A stretch of 49,817 nt of DNA from Desulfosporosinus sp. OT (lineage in GTDB: Bacteria > Bacillota > Desulfitobacteriia > Desulfitobacteriales > Desulfitobacteriaceae), in NCBI RefSeq assembly GCF_000224515.1, contig NZ_AGAF01000244.1, positions 1 through 49,817 of the forward strand, in the 5' to 3' direction. Positions 26,500 through 35,507 of this stretch are shown one piece after another; the first letter of the stretch is position 1, and each line of letters begins with the position of its first letter. The position numbers and the translations under genes were made by a program. Under the pieces are notes generated by a model that saw only the letters and a list, made by a program, of their open reading frames with translations, was not told where the DNA came from and made no database searches.

Positions 26500-26617
26500 T
26501 TTAATTTCATTATATTTGAATTTGATGCTGAATTACATTTAGATACATTCTCCTAGGTAATTTATGTTATGATAATTGCTATGAAGATCAAAATACTAAC
26601 GTGAAGGTGGTTATTAC

Positions 26618-26905
26618 ATGTTTAAAATAACTGAGAATTGCCTAGAAAATAAATCTTTGACGGACTACTACACTTCAGAAGCCAAGAAAGGTTCTGAGGA
26701 ATTCGAACAGCTGGTTAAAAAATTCGAGTCTGAACCACAGTTCAAATTCAGAATGCGAGACCAAGACCAAGAAGTCTACTTTATCGGCTACTCAGATGAC
26801 TGTACTCGCAAAAGTGGCTTTGACCCCTTAGATATGTATGGCGAGTATTATGGTTGTATTGATATCCAATATCTGAATGCCAATGGTGAGTTTGAAAGGC
26901 TGTAA
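26618..26905 (+). CDS. Uncharacterised acidic small protein (95 aa)
   Basis: I do not recognise this 95-residue soluble protein. It is rich in Glu, Asp and aromatic residues, with no membrane span, signal peptide or known motif. Visible segments include FRMRDQDQEVYFIGYSDDC and a Tyr-rich DMYGEYYGCIDIQYLN near the end, with three Cys in total. It starts at the ATG behind GAAGGTGG and has codon use like its neighbours. It is divergent from ilvB and convergent with the regulatory phosphatase, ending at palindrome copy 8. Coding status is good from the ribosome site and the clean boundary; function is unknown. Confidence 0.75.
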   Translation: MFKITENCLENKSLTDYYTSEAKKGSEEFEQLVKKFESEPQFKFRMRDQDQEVYFIGYSDDCTRKSGFDPLDMYGEYYGCIDIQYLNANGEFERL

Positions 26906-26952
26906 TTATATAAGGATAAGTAGTTTTAATAAAAATTAAATTGACGTAGAAA

Positions 26953-26987
26953 AACAAGGTTGGAAGCTTTAGACTTCGAACCTTGTT
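26953..26987. terminator. Bidirectional terminator, AACAAGGTTGG variant, copy 8
   Basis: AACAAGGTTGGAAG (26953-26966) pairs with CTTCGAACCTTGTT (26974-26987). The GGTT/AACC pair replaces GGCT/AGCC seen elsewhere, a compensatory change. It separates two convergent genes. Confidence 0.85.
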
Positions 26988-27002
26988 TCTCTATTTACAG
27001 CA

Positions 27003-27851
27003 TTAAATTTTCTTTATCATAAGCACATCGTTACCCTTAGCGTTGTAAATTACTTTGTCACAAAATAATCTCATCAATAGAATGCCTCGCCCACCTTCCG
27101 ACTCCAGCAGTTCTTCAAACTCTTTTTCATATTGACCTTCTTCAAGCTGAACATTAACTCTTGCAACGTTAAAACCAGGCCCGTTGTCCTTAACCCTTAT
27201 GATTAACTTGTCACCTATTCGTCTTGCTTTGATGCGAACTCGCCCACTGGCGTAGAACCCATTATTCATCGCTTCATTGCAGGCAACCTCTAACGTAGTT
27301 GCATGGCCTGGCGTATTCTGCTCTAGGAATTCGCTCATAGCTACCTGAGCATGTATGAGGTCGCCTTCATTTTTCACATCCAACAAAATTTTTCCCTTGT
27401 TTTCAGGGAGGACCTCTATACAAATAACAGAAAAATCATCATTTCTTTCTGGACTCTCTGCCAGTTGCTTAAGCCAATCCTCATATTCAGTGAAACTTCC
27501 TTGCTTCCGTATTCCACATAATTCAAGTAGATCAGACGCTCCATCGCTCATCATACAGTATATTTCCCCTGCTTTAAGGGGTATCGTCACTGTTTCAATA
27601 TCAGGATCCTCAATAATACCCAGATAGCAACCAGCTATAGGTACTAAAGAACATTCTTGAGGCTTGGCACTTAAAAATAGCGTTATACCTGCAGAGATAA
27701 GTTTGAGGACAGCAGCTTTTAGATCAAATTCAAAGTACAGTAAAGCTATAAAGGAACCTTCATATAAATAGTGCATTATTCGCTGGTTAATAACCTGAAG
27801 GGTACCTGCTTCGATCTGCTCGCCAGTAAGCAAAACATTATCTAGCATCAT
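27003..27851 (-). CDS. C-terminal piece of PAS/PP2C/HATPase protein (frameshifted)
   Basis: This is the downstream part of the gene starting at 30406, in the other frame. In this frame coding actually continues back to about 27920 (LCGYIVDVSGHGVATALQ), which supplies the second PP2C motif. The SpoIIE-type Ser/Thr phosphatase core continues with GEIYCMMSDGASDLLE and NDDFSVICIEV. A HATPase_c domain of the anti-sigma-kinase type follows (NEAMNNGFYA, VKDNGPGFNV, EGGRGILLMRLFCDKV). Phosphatase and RsbW-like kinase are thus fused, as in some partner-switching regulators. No ribosome site precedes the ATG at 27851, so this piece would need a frameshift to be made. Confidence 0.85.
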   Translation of the reverse strand: MMLDNVLLTGEQIEAGTLQVINQRIMHYLYEGSFIALLYFEFDLKAAVLKLISAGITLFLSAKPQECSLVPIAGCYLGIIEDPDIETVTIPLKAGEIYCMMSDGASDLLELCGIRKQGSFTEYEDWLKQLAESPERNDDFSVICIEVLPENKGKILLDVKNEGDLIHAQVAMSEFLEQNTPGHATTLEVACNEAMNNGFYASGRVRIKARRIGDKLIIRVKDNGPGFNVARVNVQLEEGQYEKEFEELLESEGGRGILLMRLFCDKVIYNAKGNDVLMIKKI

Positions 27852-27880
27852 TTTAAAAGTAGCTGTTTGTAAAGCTGTCG

Positions 27881-30406
27881 CTACACCATGTCCACTGACA
27901 TCAACGATATATCCACATAGTTTTTTTGCTCTTCAAACCATTTGTAGTTGAAGAGATCTCCACTGACAATACTATAAGGCTCAAAAATCGTGCCTACTCG
28001 CACCTTTTCTCCTACAAAAGGATGTGGTAGGGAATCTTGCTGCACTCTTGCTGCTAATAAAAGCTCCCGCTGAGTTTGTCTCTCTCGCTCTCGAAGCTTG
28101 TCTTCAATTTTCTTGCGGTCAGTAATATCAACGATACTGGTCGCTTTATGCGGACTATTGTTTGCTTCATCTTTGATTGAATAACTTTGAAGCCAGAGCC
28201 ACCGTATTTCCCCATCTGGTCTAATAATTCTAAATTCTTCGTTTGATGCTTCGTTTATGCTCTGAAAACCCAATGAAGCCTGCAACCTCTCCCGATCAGC
28301 CGGATGAATTAACTCTACTAGTGAACGTTGATTATCGAGCAAACTCTGACATGACATCCCACTGATTCTTTCATAAGCTGGACTGACGTAGACAATTCTT
28401 TCCTTATCTGTAATGAGAAATATTTCATTAATCGTTTCAGCAAGTTGTCTAAATTTTTCTTCACTCGCTCTCAGCTTGGCGTTTAGCTGTTTACTTTCTG
28501 TAATATCCATCATAACTGCCAAAAATGCTTTTTCACGTTCGTAGTTTATCTCTGTGCCTTTTAAAAGTACATTGATGATTCCACCGGACTTTTTAATAAG
28601 TTCTATTTCACAAGAGACACATCGTTCTCCTTGTATTTTTTCAATTATAGTTGAATTAACAGACCCAAACAAATCCTCTGTCCTTAAACCCTTCATATGA
28701 CGACCGTGCCCAATACTATCATCTTTATACCCTAAAACTTCTATACCCACATCATTGACGAACTCAATGACACCTTGTTTGAAAATAACCACAATCTGAG
28801 GAGCATTATTGACAATGGCTGAATATCTTTCTTTGCTTTCTCTAAGCTCTGCCTCCAGTTCGATCATTTCTGTAATGTCTTCAAAGCACTCCATTTTCTC
28901 ACTAATTTTACCGCTTTCATCTTTTAATACTGCGATACTCTTTAACGCATGTCGAGTTAGGCCATCTTTAGTTTTGATTTTGCACTTTTCATTAATGAGT
29001 GGCGAGTCTGTAGTGCTACGACACAACTCACAACCTTCGATACCTACTCCATGCAATACCATAGAGCATTCTTTCCCCATAACTTCTGCGGCAGTATAAC
29101 CTGTTATTTCCTCCGCAATCTTATTCCATCTAAATATTTTTCGATCCTTATCTACAGAAAGAACAGCACTGGGGACAGTTCTGAACAGCAACTCTGCGTA
29201 TTCCGCTTGTTCTCTTAACTGCTTCTCAAGATTTTTTCTGTTAGTTATATCTCTAGCAACCCCAATGAGTCCGGCCACGTTTCCCTGTTCATCCAAAAAA
29301 GGAGTTTTAACTGTTTCAGTGTCAATTACACTTCCATCCGTCAAAACATATTTACCTTCATACTTTAGCGTATTAACGGTCGCTAAGACTTCTTGGTCTT
29401 TATGCCGATAAAATTTGGCCAGTTCCATATCCTTCATAAGATCAAAGTCTGTTTTACCTCTGACTTCATCCTCATTTACACCTAAATATTTTTCCGCATT
29501 TGCTTTATTACACCCTAAATATGCACTGTTTACATCCTTATAAAATATATAATCAGGTATCGTGTCCAGCATTGATTTCAGAAATCTTTTTTGGTTGGCC
29601 AGCTCCATTTCAAGTTGCTTTCGCTCTGTAATATTTCTGGCAACCCCAATGGTACCAGCGACCTCTCCGTTTTCCTCAAAAAACGGTGCAACAAACGTTT
29701 CTATCCACTTACCACCCACTTCATGATGAAGAGGATTCAGTAATCTGTTTTTTGACTTTATTAATTCTTCTTCACTATTTTTATGTTGCAATGCAATCTT
29801 ATGTGGAAAGATATCAAAATCAGTCTTACCAACAATTTCTGTATTTTTTATTCTATAAAAGCCTTCAAAGGCCCTATTTACAATCACATATTTACCATTC
29901 TTATCTTTCATCCAAGCTAAAAATGGCAAACTATCAAGTATCGATTGAATATTTTTTAACTTTTGGTCACCTTTTTTTGGTTCTTTATTTGTTAAGTCAA
30001 GCGCCAATACTTCATCTCGATCATACCCGAAAATGTCCTTGCCTATTCCATAAACTACATTTTTCCCTTCCCATGTTCCTTTCCATACCCGGATTTCCAA
30101 AGGTATTAGGTCGCCATCTTTAGTGCGAAGTGAGATCAGGCATTTGTCCAATTTACCTTCTAACATGCCTTTTATTTTTTCCTGTACTTCTACATGTCTA
30201 GTTAACGGATACAGCATCTCAACATTCGTATTTACCAATTCTTCTAAAGTATATTCCAGTTTTTCTAAAGCAGCTTTGTTTGTGCGGATGATTTTACCTG
30301 TATTATCTAAAATAAAAAGATAGTCCTCTATTTGATCAAACAGTTGATTAAAACTGTCTTTGTATTGATTCTCTGCTACAGCGTGATCATGTTTTCCCAT
30401 AGTCAT
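27881..30406 (-). CDS. Multi-PAS sensor with start of SpoIIE-type phosphatase (truncated by frameshift)
   Basis: This piece has six PAS domains in a row at roughly residues 17-130, 150-262, 277-390, 400-510, 527-640 and 650-765, then the beginning of a PP2C/SpoIIE phosphatase (TIFEPYSIVSGDLFNYKWF). The frame breaks at a run of seven A (minus strand; 27921-27927). One more A would join it to the downstream piece as a single 1134-residue protein. It starts at an ATG eight bases after AGGAGG and follows the STAS gene by 24 bases. It is likely the input and output arm of a partner-switching circuit, dephosphorylating the STAS protein in response to signals sensed by PAS domains. No membrane span is visible. 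Confidence 0.87.
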   Translation of the reverse strand: MTMGKHDHAVAENQYKDSFNQLFDQIEDYLFILDNTGKIIRTNKAALEKLEYTLEELVNTNVEMLYPLTRHVEVQEKIKGMLEGKLDKCLISLRTKDGDLIPLEIRVWKGTWEGKNVVYGIGKDIFGYDRDEVLALDLTNKEPKKGDQKLKNIQSILDSLPFLAWMKDKNGKYVIVNRAFEGFYRIKNTEIVGKTDFDIFPHKIALQHKNSEEELIKSKNRLLNPLHHEVGGKWIETFVAPFFEENGEVAGTIGVARNITERKQLEMELANQKRFLKSMLDTIPDYIFYKDVNSAYLGCNKANAEKYLGVNEDEVRGKTDFDLMKDMELAKFYRHKDQEVLATVNTLKYEGKYVLTDGSVIDTETVKTPFLDEQGNVAGLIGVARDITNRKNLEKQLREQAEYAELLFRTVPSAVLSVDKDRKIFRWNKIAEEITGYTAAEVMGKECSMVLHGVGIEGCELCRSTTDSPLINEKCKIKTKDGLTRHALKSIAVLKDESGKISEKMECFEDITEMIELEAELRESKERYSAIVNNAPQIVVIFKQGVIEFVNDVGIEVLGYKDDSIGHGRHMKGLRTEDLFGSVNSTIIEKIQGERCVSCEIELIKKSGGIINVLLKGTEINYEREKAFLAVMMDITESKQLNAKLRASEEKFRQLAETINEIFLITDKERIVYVSPAYERISGMSCQSLLDNQRSLVELIHPADRERLQASLGFQSINEASNEEFRIIRPDGEIRWLWLQSYSIKDEANNSPHKATSIVDITDRKKIEDKLRERERQTQRELLLAARVQQDSLPHPFVGEKVRVGTIFEPYSIVSGDLFNYKWFEEQKNYVDISLMSVDMV

Positions 30407-30430
30407 AAGAGTTACCTCCTAGTAATTATC

Positions 30431-30733
30431 TTACTCAACGGTAAATACATTATCTAAACGCGTGCGTTTAATCAAGTCAAATGGCATACCTTGAGCACCC
30501 ATCAGTACCAGCCTTCCATTTTTCTCCTTGGTGCGTTTATTAATAGTCACTAAGGTTCCCAATCCCGAGCTATCGATATAGGTAAGTCTGGAGAGATCCA
30601 TCCGCAGATCTGTAATTCCTTGATCTATTATTTCTAATAGATCATCCCTTAGTAAGGATGCATCGCCGACATATATTTTGTCATTTAAAAAAATTGTTGC
30701 TTGGTTGCCGCTGACTTGAATTGAATGTTTCAT
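30431..30733 (-). CDS. STAS-domain anti-sigma factor antagonist
   Basis: This 100-residue single STAS domain is of the SpoIIAA/RsbV type. The phosphorylation site is in LTYIDSSGLGTLVTI, with the conserved Ser near residue 57. It starts at an ATG behind AAGGAGAGAGG, 12 bases after the chemoreceptor stop and 24 bases before the PAS/PP2C gene, so the three form an operon. It probably switches between a phosphorylated state, set by the HATPase domain, and an active unphosphorylated state, set by the PP2C domain. Which sigma factor or other target it releases is not visible here. Confidence 0.92.
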   Translation of the reverse strand: MKHSIQVSGNQATIFLNDKIYVGDASLLRDDLLEIIDQGITDLRMDLSRLTYIDSSGLGTLVTINKRTKEKNGRLVLMGAQGMPFDLIKRTRLDNVFTVE

Positions 30734-30745
30734 AACCTCTCTCCT

Positions 30746-32440
30746 TTACTCATCAACTTTGAACCTAGTAATAAGATTATGCAGGTTTTGCGCCATGACG
30801 CTTGTCTGCTCGGAACTTGTCGCTACAGCCTCAATGGATGCTGTGGTTTCTTCAATCGCTGAGGACACCTCCTGTGTCTCGCGGCTTGTGCCCTCTATAT
30901 CTTCGGCTACAACCTCAATCAATTGGACAATTTTATCCGATGAAGCGACCTCATCGTCAGTTACCTTAGCAATTCCATCAATATCACTTACAGTTTCAGC
31001 AACTGCCAAAAGAATATTTTCCAGCGATCTCCCTGCTTTATTGACCTCTTCCACCCCTACTTCAACTTCAGCCAAACTATGCTTCATAGCTATAACCGCA
31101 CTATCTGTATTCTCAGTGATTTTAGAAATTAACTGTGAAATATTGCTGGCCTCTGTATTGGATTGTTCGGCCAGTTTTCTAACTTCCTCAGCAACCACCG
31201 CAAAACCTCTGCCTGATTCGCCAGCTCGAGCAGCCTCAATCGCTGCATTAAGGGCCAACAGATTCGTTTGATTAGCAATGCCGGTGATGGTTTCATTAAT
31301 CATACCAATTTGTTGGGAGTATTCATTCAGAAGCATGATTACTTTTTCCGCCTCTCTCGTCTTGGTATATATAGTGTTCATACTCTGCATGACTCCATTT
31401 ACAGTAGCCTTTCCTCCCTTAGCTGCGTTTATAGAAACCTCCGATTTGACGCTAGCTGATGCTGCCTTATCTTTAGCGATCTGAATAAGAGCAGAAAGTT
31501 CAATCAGAACCTGTGACGTTTCAACACTCGATCTAGATGCATCCTCCATCGATAAGGCAACGTTCTGGGTTTTCCTGGAGACAATTGTTGTCGCTGTCGA
31601 TACTTCTGTCGAAGAAGCTGCCATTTCTTGAGATGCTGCGGCTAATTCAATCGAACTGTTTTTCACCGCCTTAACAATTCTCAATTGTGCGGTAATCATA
31701 GTGTTAAATGATTCGCAAAGCTGACCAATTTCATCCCTGGTCTGAACAACCGCTTTGATCACTAGATTTCCTTCACTCGCCTCAGCCATCAACCCCTGGA
31801 GCACCTTGATTGGGGCAGTGATCTTGCGGGCAGCAAACAGTCCAATTAGAATCCCCAAAATGGCTACCAGTACTGAAGCTACTATGGCTACCTCTTTCGC
31901 CAATCTTGAGGCTTTGTATGTAGCATCCATAGCTTGACTAACTGTATTAATTCGATAGGCTTTTGCTTCATCAACCTTAGCCAGCATTTGGCTGGCTTGT
32001 GGTGCTAATTCATTCTTGGCAATTGCTAACGCTGCCTCTTTGTTACCTGCCTTTACCATAGGAAGAAATCTCGTATCAACGATCTCAGCGTATTTTCCAT
32101 CTAAAGCTTTAGTATCAACGGATAATTTACGTGAAGCTTCTGAAGTTGCCTCATTAATAAGCACGTCTTCAAGCTTCGCATTCAAATCAGCTAATCGCTT
32201 ATATTCATCTAAATACTTCTCCTCTCCATAGAGTAAATAGGCTCTAAGATTGGAAGACTCTGCTACGGCATTATAAGCAATATCATTATTAGTCTGCATA
32301 CGCGGAACTTTTCCTTTAAGATTATTGACAGACACTTCCGCATTAGTGCACTCATAAATGGTATAAACGAATCCAACTGTCGCGACCAAGATTACTAACA
32401 AAAAGTAGGCTACCATTTTTCGAGCTAATGTCATTTCCAT
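30746..32440 (-). CDS. Methyl-accepting chemotaxis protein
   Basis: This 564-residue membrane receptor has TM1 at about residues 9-29 and a periplasmic-side four-helix-bundle ligand domain. TM2 follows near 185-205, then HAMP, then a long cytoplasmic signalling coiled coil. The hairpin tip contains GIANQTNLLALNAAIEAARAGESGRGFAVVAEEVRKLAEQS, which binds CheW/CheA. Its output may feed chemotaxis or, given its operon position, the STAS/PP2C circuit downstream. The start is uncertain among closely spaced ATGs; AGGAA lies nearby. No Che genes are in the window. Confidence 0.92.
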   Translation of the reverse strand: MEMTLARKMVAYFLLVILVATVGFVYTIYECTNAEVSVNNLKGKVPRMQTNNDIAYNAVAESSNLRAYLLYGEEKYLDEYKRLADLNAKLEDVLINEATSEASRKLSVDTKALDGKYAEIVDTRFLPMVKAGNKEAALAIAKNELAPQASQMLAKVDEAKAYRINTVSQAMDATYKASRLAKEVAIVASVLVAILGILIGLFAARKITAPIKVLQGLMAEASEGNLVIKAVVQTRDEIGQLCESFNTMITAQLRIVKAVKNSSIELAAASQEMAASSTEVSTATTIVSRKTQNVALSMEDASRSSVETSQVLIELSALIQIAKDKAASASVKSEVSINAAKGGKATVNGVMQSMNTIYTKTREAEKVIMLLNEYSQQIGMINETITGIANQTNLLALNAAIEAARAGESGRGFAVVAEEVRKLAEQSNTEASNISQLISKITENTDSAVIAMKHSLAEVEVGVEEVNKAGRSLENILLAVAETVSDIDGIAKVTDDEVASSDKIVQLIEVVAEDIEGTSRETQEVSSAIEETTASIEAVATSSEQTSVMAQNLHNLITRFKVDE

Positions 32441-32704
32441 TCATTTCCTGATTCTACATAAGCAGAAACCAGATACCCCCCTTTATAATATAGCTACTCA
32501 AAGTTTTACACTCCTTAAAATACACTGTTCAGATGGGTATATAAGCAAGCAATTTGAAGCATAAGCTTGTTATTGTAAAGTCTATTGCATCTCAACTTTC
32601 ACTATAGACGAAGATTAGAAATATGTATATATTAAACCAATATGACCACACTCAATTTATTCTATGATAAATTCTTGAATGTCAACCTAGATTGGTGACA
32701 TAGA

Positions 32705-32740
32705 AACAAGGCTGGAAGCACTAGTACTTCCAGCCTTGTT
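32705..32740 (-). terminator. Terminator of hisIE, AACAAGGCTGG-family copy 9
   Basis: AACAAGGCTGGAAG (32705-32718) and CTTCCAGCCTTGTT (32727-32740) form a perfect 14-bp stem. It lies 28 bases after the hisIE stop. The region upstream to 32441 holds nothing else that I can call. Confidence 0.9.
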
Positions 32741-32767
32741 TTCTCGATTTTTATTATCTAAACTCCT

Positions 32768-33439
32768 TCACTTCCGCCTAGCCAGGAGTTCCTTAGCAAT
32801 CTCACCAACACCAACCCCGCGCTCTTCCAGCATCACGAGCACATGATAGAACAAATCGGCCACTTCACATTTGATCTCCTCTGGATCAGCATTCTTAGCA
32901 GCAATAATAACCTCAGCGCTTTCTTCCCCGACCTTTTTCAGAATCTTATCAATGCCTTTTTCGAACAGATAGGTCGTATAAGCCCCTTCCGGCCGCTCCT
33001 GGTTTCGAGAATGAATCACATCAGTCAACAGCTCTAAGGTTCTCCCAAGTGGTGGCTCGGACCTTACTTCAGCTTCTCCAGTGACCTTAAATCCATCACG
33101 TGTCAAATCATAGTGGAAACACGAAAAGTGGTTCTCATGGCAAGCCATCCCAATTTGTTTTACAGTCAAAAGCAATGCATCTTGATCACAGTCAAACTTA
33201 ATATCAATAATCTCTTGAAAATGACCAGAAGTTTCCCCTTTCAACCACAGAGATTGGCGACTCCGGCTATAATAACAAGCCTTACGTTCCCGAAGCGTTC
33301 GGCGTAAAGACTCTTCATTCATATACGCAAGCATCAGAACATCTTTAGTCTCCACATCCTGAACAATCGCAGGAACAAGCCCCTGAGAATCCCAGCGAAT
33401 CCCTGCTAAATCTAAAGTTTCTATTTGATTTGCATCCAT
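32768..33439 (-). CDS. hisIE: Phosphoribosyl-AMP cyclohydrolase / phosphoribosyl-ATP pyrophosphatase
   Basis: This 223-residue bifunctional enzyme performs steps 2 and 3 of histidine synthesis. The N-terminal HisI half holds the metal site: FDCDQDALLLTVKQIGMACHENHFSCFH, with the Asp and Cys ligands. The C-terminal HisE half is shown by KILKKVGEESAEVIIAAKN and the helical EIKCEVADLFYHVLVML. The ATG at 33439 lies behind GGAAGGTAGAG; the ATG at 33457 has no ribosome site. It is separated from hisF by the 500-bp non-coding element at 33490, so it may depend on a separate promoter or on read-through. Confidence 0.95.
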   Translation of the reverse strand: MDANQIETLDLAGIRWDSQGLVPAIVQDVETKDVLMLAYMNEESLRRTLRERKACYYSRSRQSLWLKGETSGHFQEIIDIKFDCDQDALLLTVKQIGMACHENHFSCFHYDLTRDGFKVTGEAEVRSEPPLGRTLELLTDVIHSRNQERPEGAYTTYLFEKGIDKILKKVGEESAEVIIAAKNADPEEIKCEVADLFYHVLVMLEERGVGVGEIAKELLARRK

Positions 33440-33489
33440 TTTATCTCTACCTTCCATATCGTAGTTCGTGTAGTCTTAGTTGTGCAAGT

Positions 33490-33962
33490 AGTGTGCAAGT
33501 AGGGACGGTTCTTTCATGCACCTTTCTTGCACGCAAATCCCTCTAGCAGAGCCAGACGGTGCACATGAAACGTGCCGTCTCCCCCAGCCCAGGACGCAGT
33601 GTGACACAAGTGCGAGGTCTTTACGTAAGCAGCATCAGCAAACTTCCGTTCAAGCGACCGACCCCAGATACGGGGCAACGCACAAGGTCCCTTCTCGCCA
33701 TCCTTGGCTTCAGGGACACTCGGCCATCCATGGCCAGCGGATGTGCGCTGCCGCCAATGCGCCAAGGTCCCCTCCCGCCATCCTTGGCTCCGGTGACACT
33801 AGACCATCCATGGTCGTCGGATGGCGCTTTTGGCACGATAGTCTCCAGTGGAGAGTATCGCCGAAGCCGCGATCCCGAAAGGAATACTTTCCGGCGTAGG
33901 ATGAACCCCGCTCCCCAAAGAAGGAGCTTGAACGGTTAGTTTGCTCTGCGTCGTAAGACCGA
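33490..33962. repeat. GC-rich modular non-coding element A, between hisF and hisIE
   Basis: The region is richer in GC than its surroundings and has no supportable gene. Modules in order are GGGACGGTTCTT (33502-33513), two 80-bp tandem units (33684-33843) with CCATCCTTGGC and palindromes, and CGATAGTCTCC-AGT-GGAGAGTATCG (33836-33860). Last come ATCGCCGAAGCCGC and CGGCGTAGGAT (to 33902). Several modules recur in element B near hisZ. This looks like a dispersed repeat, possibly an RNA-structured or REP-like sequence. Confidence 0.7.
33684..33843. repeat. Two 80-bp tandem units in element A
   Basis: Units 33684-33763 and 33764-33843 share AAGGTCCC, CGCCATCCTTGGCT and a palindrome. The palindrome is GGCCAT-CC-ATGGCC in the first (33722-33735) and GACCAT-CC-ATGGTC in the second (33802-33815), a compensatory pair change. 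Confidence 0.75.
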
Positions 33963-33970
33963 GCGCGGTG

Positions 33971-34735
33971 TCACACAAGTCCTCTAACTAAAATCCCCTG
34001 TTCTGCCAAGTAACGTTTGGCTTCCTCTATGCTGTACTCCTTGTAATGAAAGATGGAAGCGGCTAAGACAGCGTCCGCTTCTCCAAGAGTTAACCCTTCC
34101 GCTAAATGTTGTAGAGTTCCTACTCCACCGCTGGCAATGACAGGTAGGGAGACCGCCCGACTCACGGCCCTCGTCAATTCTAACTCATAACCAGCCTTGG
34201 TTCCATCTCGGTCCATGGAGGTTAAGAGGATCTCACCTGCACCAAGAGATTCAGCTTCCTCAGCCCATTCCAAGACATCCTTGCCGGTCGCCGTCCTACC
34301 CCCGTGAATATACACTTCCCATTTCCCCGGAGCCGTACTCCGAGCATCAATGGCTACCACGATACACTGGCTTCCAAAGGCATGAGCCCCTTCTTGAATT
34401 AACTGTGGATTCTGTACGGCAGAGGTGTTAAGAGCGATTTTGTCTGCACCAGCCCGAAGCATCCGACGGATATCCTCAATGGTCCGTAATCCGCCCCCTA
34501 TCGTGAAGGGAATGAAGACTTGTTCAGCAGTACGACGCACCACGTCTACCATAGTTTCTCGTTTATCCGATGAAGCGGTTATATCCAGGAAGATTAACTC
34601 ATCGGCGCCTTCTCTGTCATAGAGCGCAGCAAGTTCCACCGGATCGCCCGCATCACGCAACTGCACAAAGTTGGTTCCTTTGACCACGCGCCCATCATGG
34701 ACGTCTAAACAGGGAATGATCCTCTTACTTAACAT
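33971..34735 (-). CDS. hisF: Imidazole glycerol phosphate synthase, cyclase subunit
   Basis: This 254-residue TIM-barrel subunit joins ammonia from HisH to PRFAR, giving imidazole glycerol phosphate and AICAR. Catalytic Asp residues are in [15 protein letters not shown] and VAIDARST. Phosphate loops include [13 protein letters not shown] and [13 protein letters not shown] chose the ATG at 34735, six bases after GGAGGGG and one base beyond the hisA stop; the upstream start lacks a ribosome site. Part of hisGDCBHAF; element A follows. Confidence 0.97.
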   Translation of the reverse strand: MLSKRIIPCLDVHDGRVVKGTNFVQLRDAGDPVELAALYDREGADELIFLDITASSDKRETMVDVVRRTAEQVFIPFTIGGGLRTIEDIRRMLRAGADKIALNTSAVQNPQLIQEGAHAFGSQCIVVAIDARSTAPGKWEVYIHGGRTATGKDVLEWAEEAESLGAGEILLTSMDRDGTKAGYELELTRAVSRAVSLPVIASGGVGTLQHLAEGLTLGEADAVLAASIFHYKEYSIEEAKRYLAEQGILVRGLV

Positions 34736-34736
34736 A

Positions 34737-35507
34737 TCATTCCCCTCCGTTCCTATTATTTTTCTCGTCAATCCCCTCTGAACGAGCGGCCGCCAAGGCT
34801 TCCTTCAGGGTAAATGCCCCGCTATAGAGAGCTTTTCCTGTAATAGCTCCTTCTATGGAGACCCCTTGTAACGACTCCATCTGCAAGTTTCTCAGGTCGG
34901 TTAAGGTAGAAATTCCACCTGAGGCAATAACTGATAGGCCAGCTTCCTGAGCCATTTGGACGGTACTTTTGATATTAGGGCCTTGGAGCATTCCATCGCG
35001 TGAGATATCTGTAAACACTACGCTTTCGATCCCTACGGTTTTCATGGCTTTACCTAAATCGATAGCCAGCATTTCTGTTGTTTCTGCCCAACCTTGGACT
35101 GCAACCAAACCATCCTTGGCATCAATACCAACGATAACTCGTCTCCCGTACTTGCGCGCAGCTTCAGCGACCAATCCCGGGTTTTTAACAGCAATCGTCC
35201 CTAGAATAACCCTTTCGACTCCTAACTCTAACAGTTCCGTGATCCGCTCCATAGAACGGATTCCACCGCCCACTTGAACTTTCAGCGAGACGCTCCCTAC
35301 AATCTTACGTATCGTCTCATCATTCACCGGTTCTCCGGTAAAGGCGCCGTTCAGATCAACGACATGTAAAAACTCTGCACCTTGACTCTCAAAATCCTTC
35401 GCTACTTCAACAGGGTTGTCAGCGTAAACTGTGGAATCCTCCATCCGTCCCTGTAAAAGGCGCACCGCTTTCCCCTCTTTCAGATCAATGGCTGGAAAGA
35501 GTAGCAT
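34737..35507 (-). CDS. hisA: ProFAR isomerase
   Basis: This 256-residue TIM barrel isomerises ProFAR to PRFAR, the fourth step of the pathway. Catalytic Asp residues are in [14 protein letters not shown] and [15 protein letters not shown], with Thr in [15 protein letters not shown]. Phosphate loops are [11 protein letters not shown] and [11 protein letters not shown]. The ATG at 35507 has GTGGGTG at better spacing than the ATG at 35513. Either start overlaps the end of hisH, indicating translational coupling. The C-terminal KNNRNGGE tail is a little longer than usual. Confidence 0.96.
   Translation of the reverse strand: MLLFPAIDLKEGKAVRLLQGRMEDSTVYADNPVEVAKDFESQGAEFLHVVDLNGAFTGEPVNDETIRKIVGSVSLKVQVGGGIRSMERITELLELGVERVILGTIAVKNPGLVAEAARKYGRRVIVGIDAKDGLVAVQGWAETTEMLAIDLGKAMKTVGIESVVFTDISRDGMLQGPNIKSTVQMAQEAGLSVIASGGISTLTDLRNLQMESLQGVSIEGAITGKALYSGAFTLKEALAAARSEGIDEKNNRNGGE

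Noticed and set aside
33516-33939. Overlapping ORFs of 71-127 codons in element A on both strands
   Set aside because: They exist because the GC-rich repeat lacks stops. None has a ribosome site, and the frames run through tandem units and palindromes.
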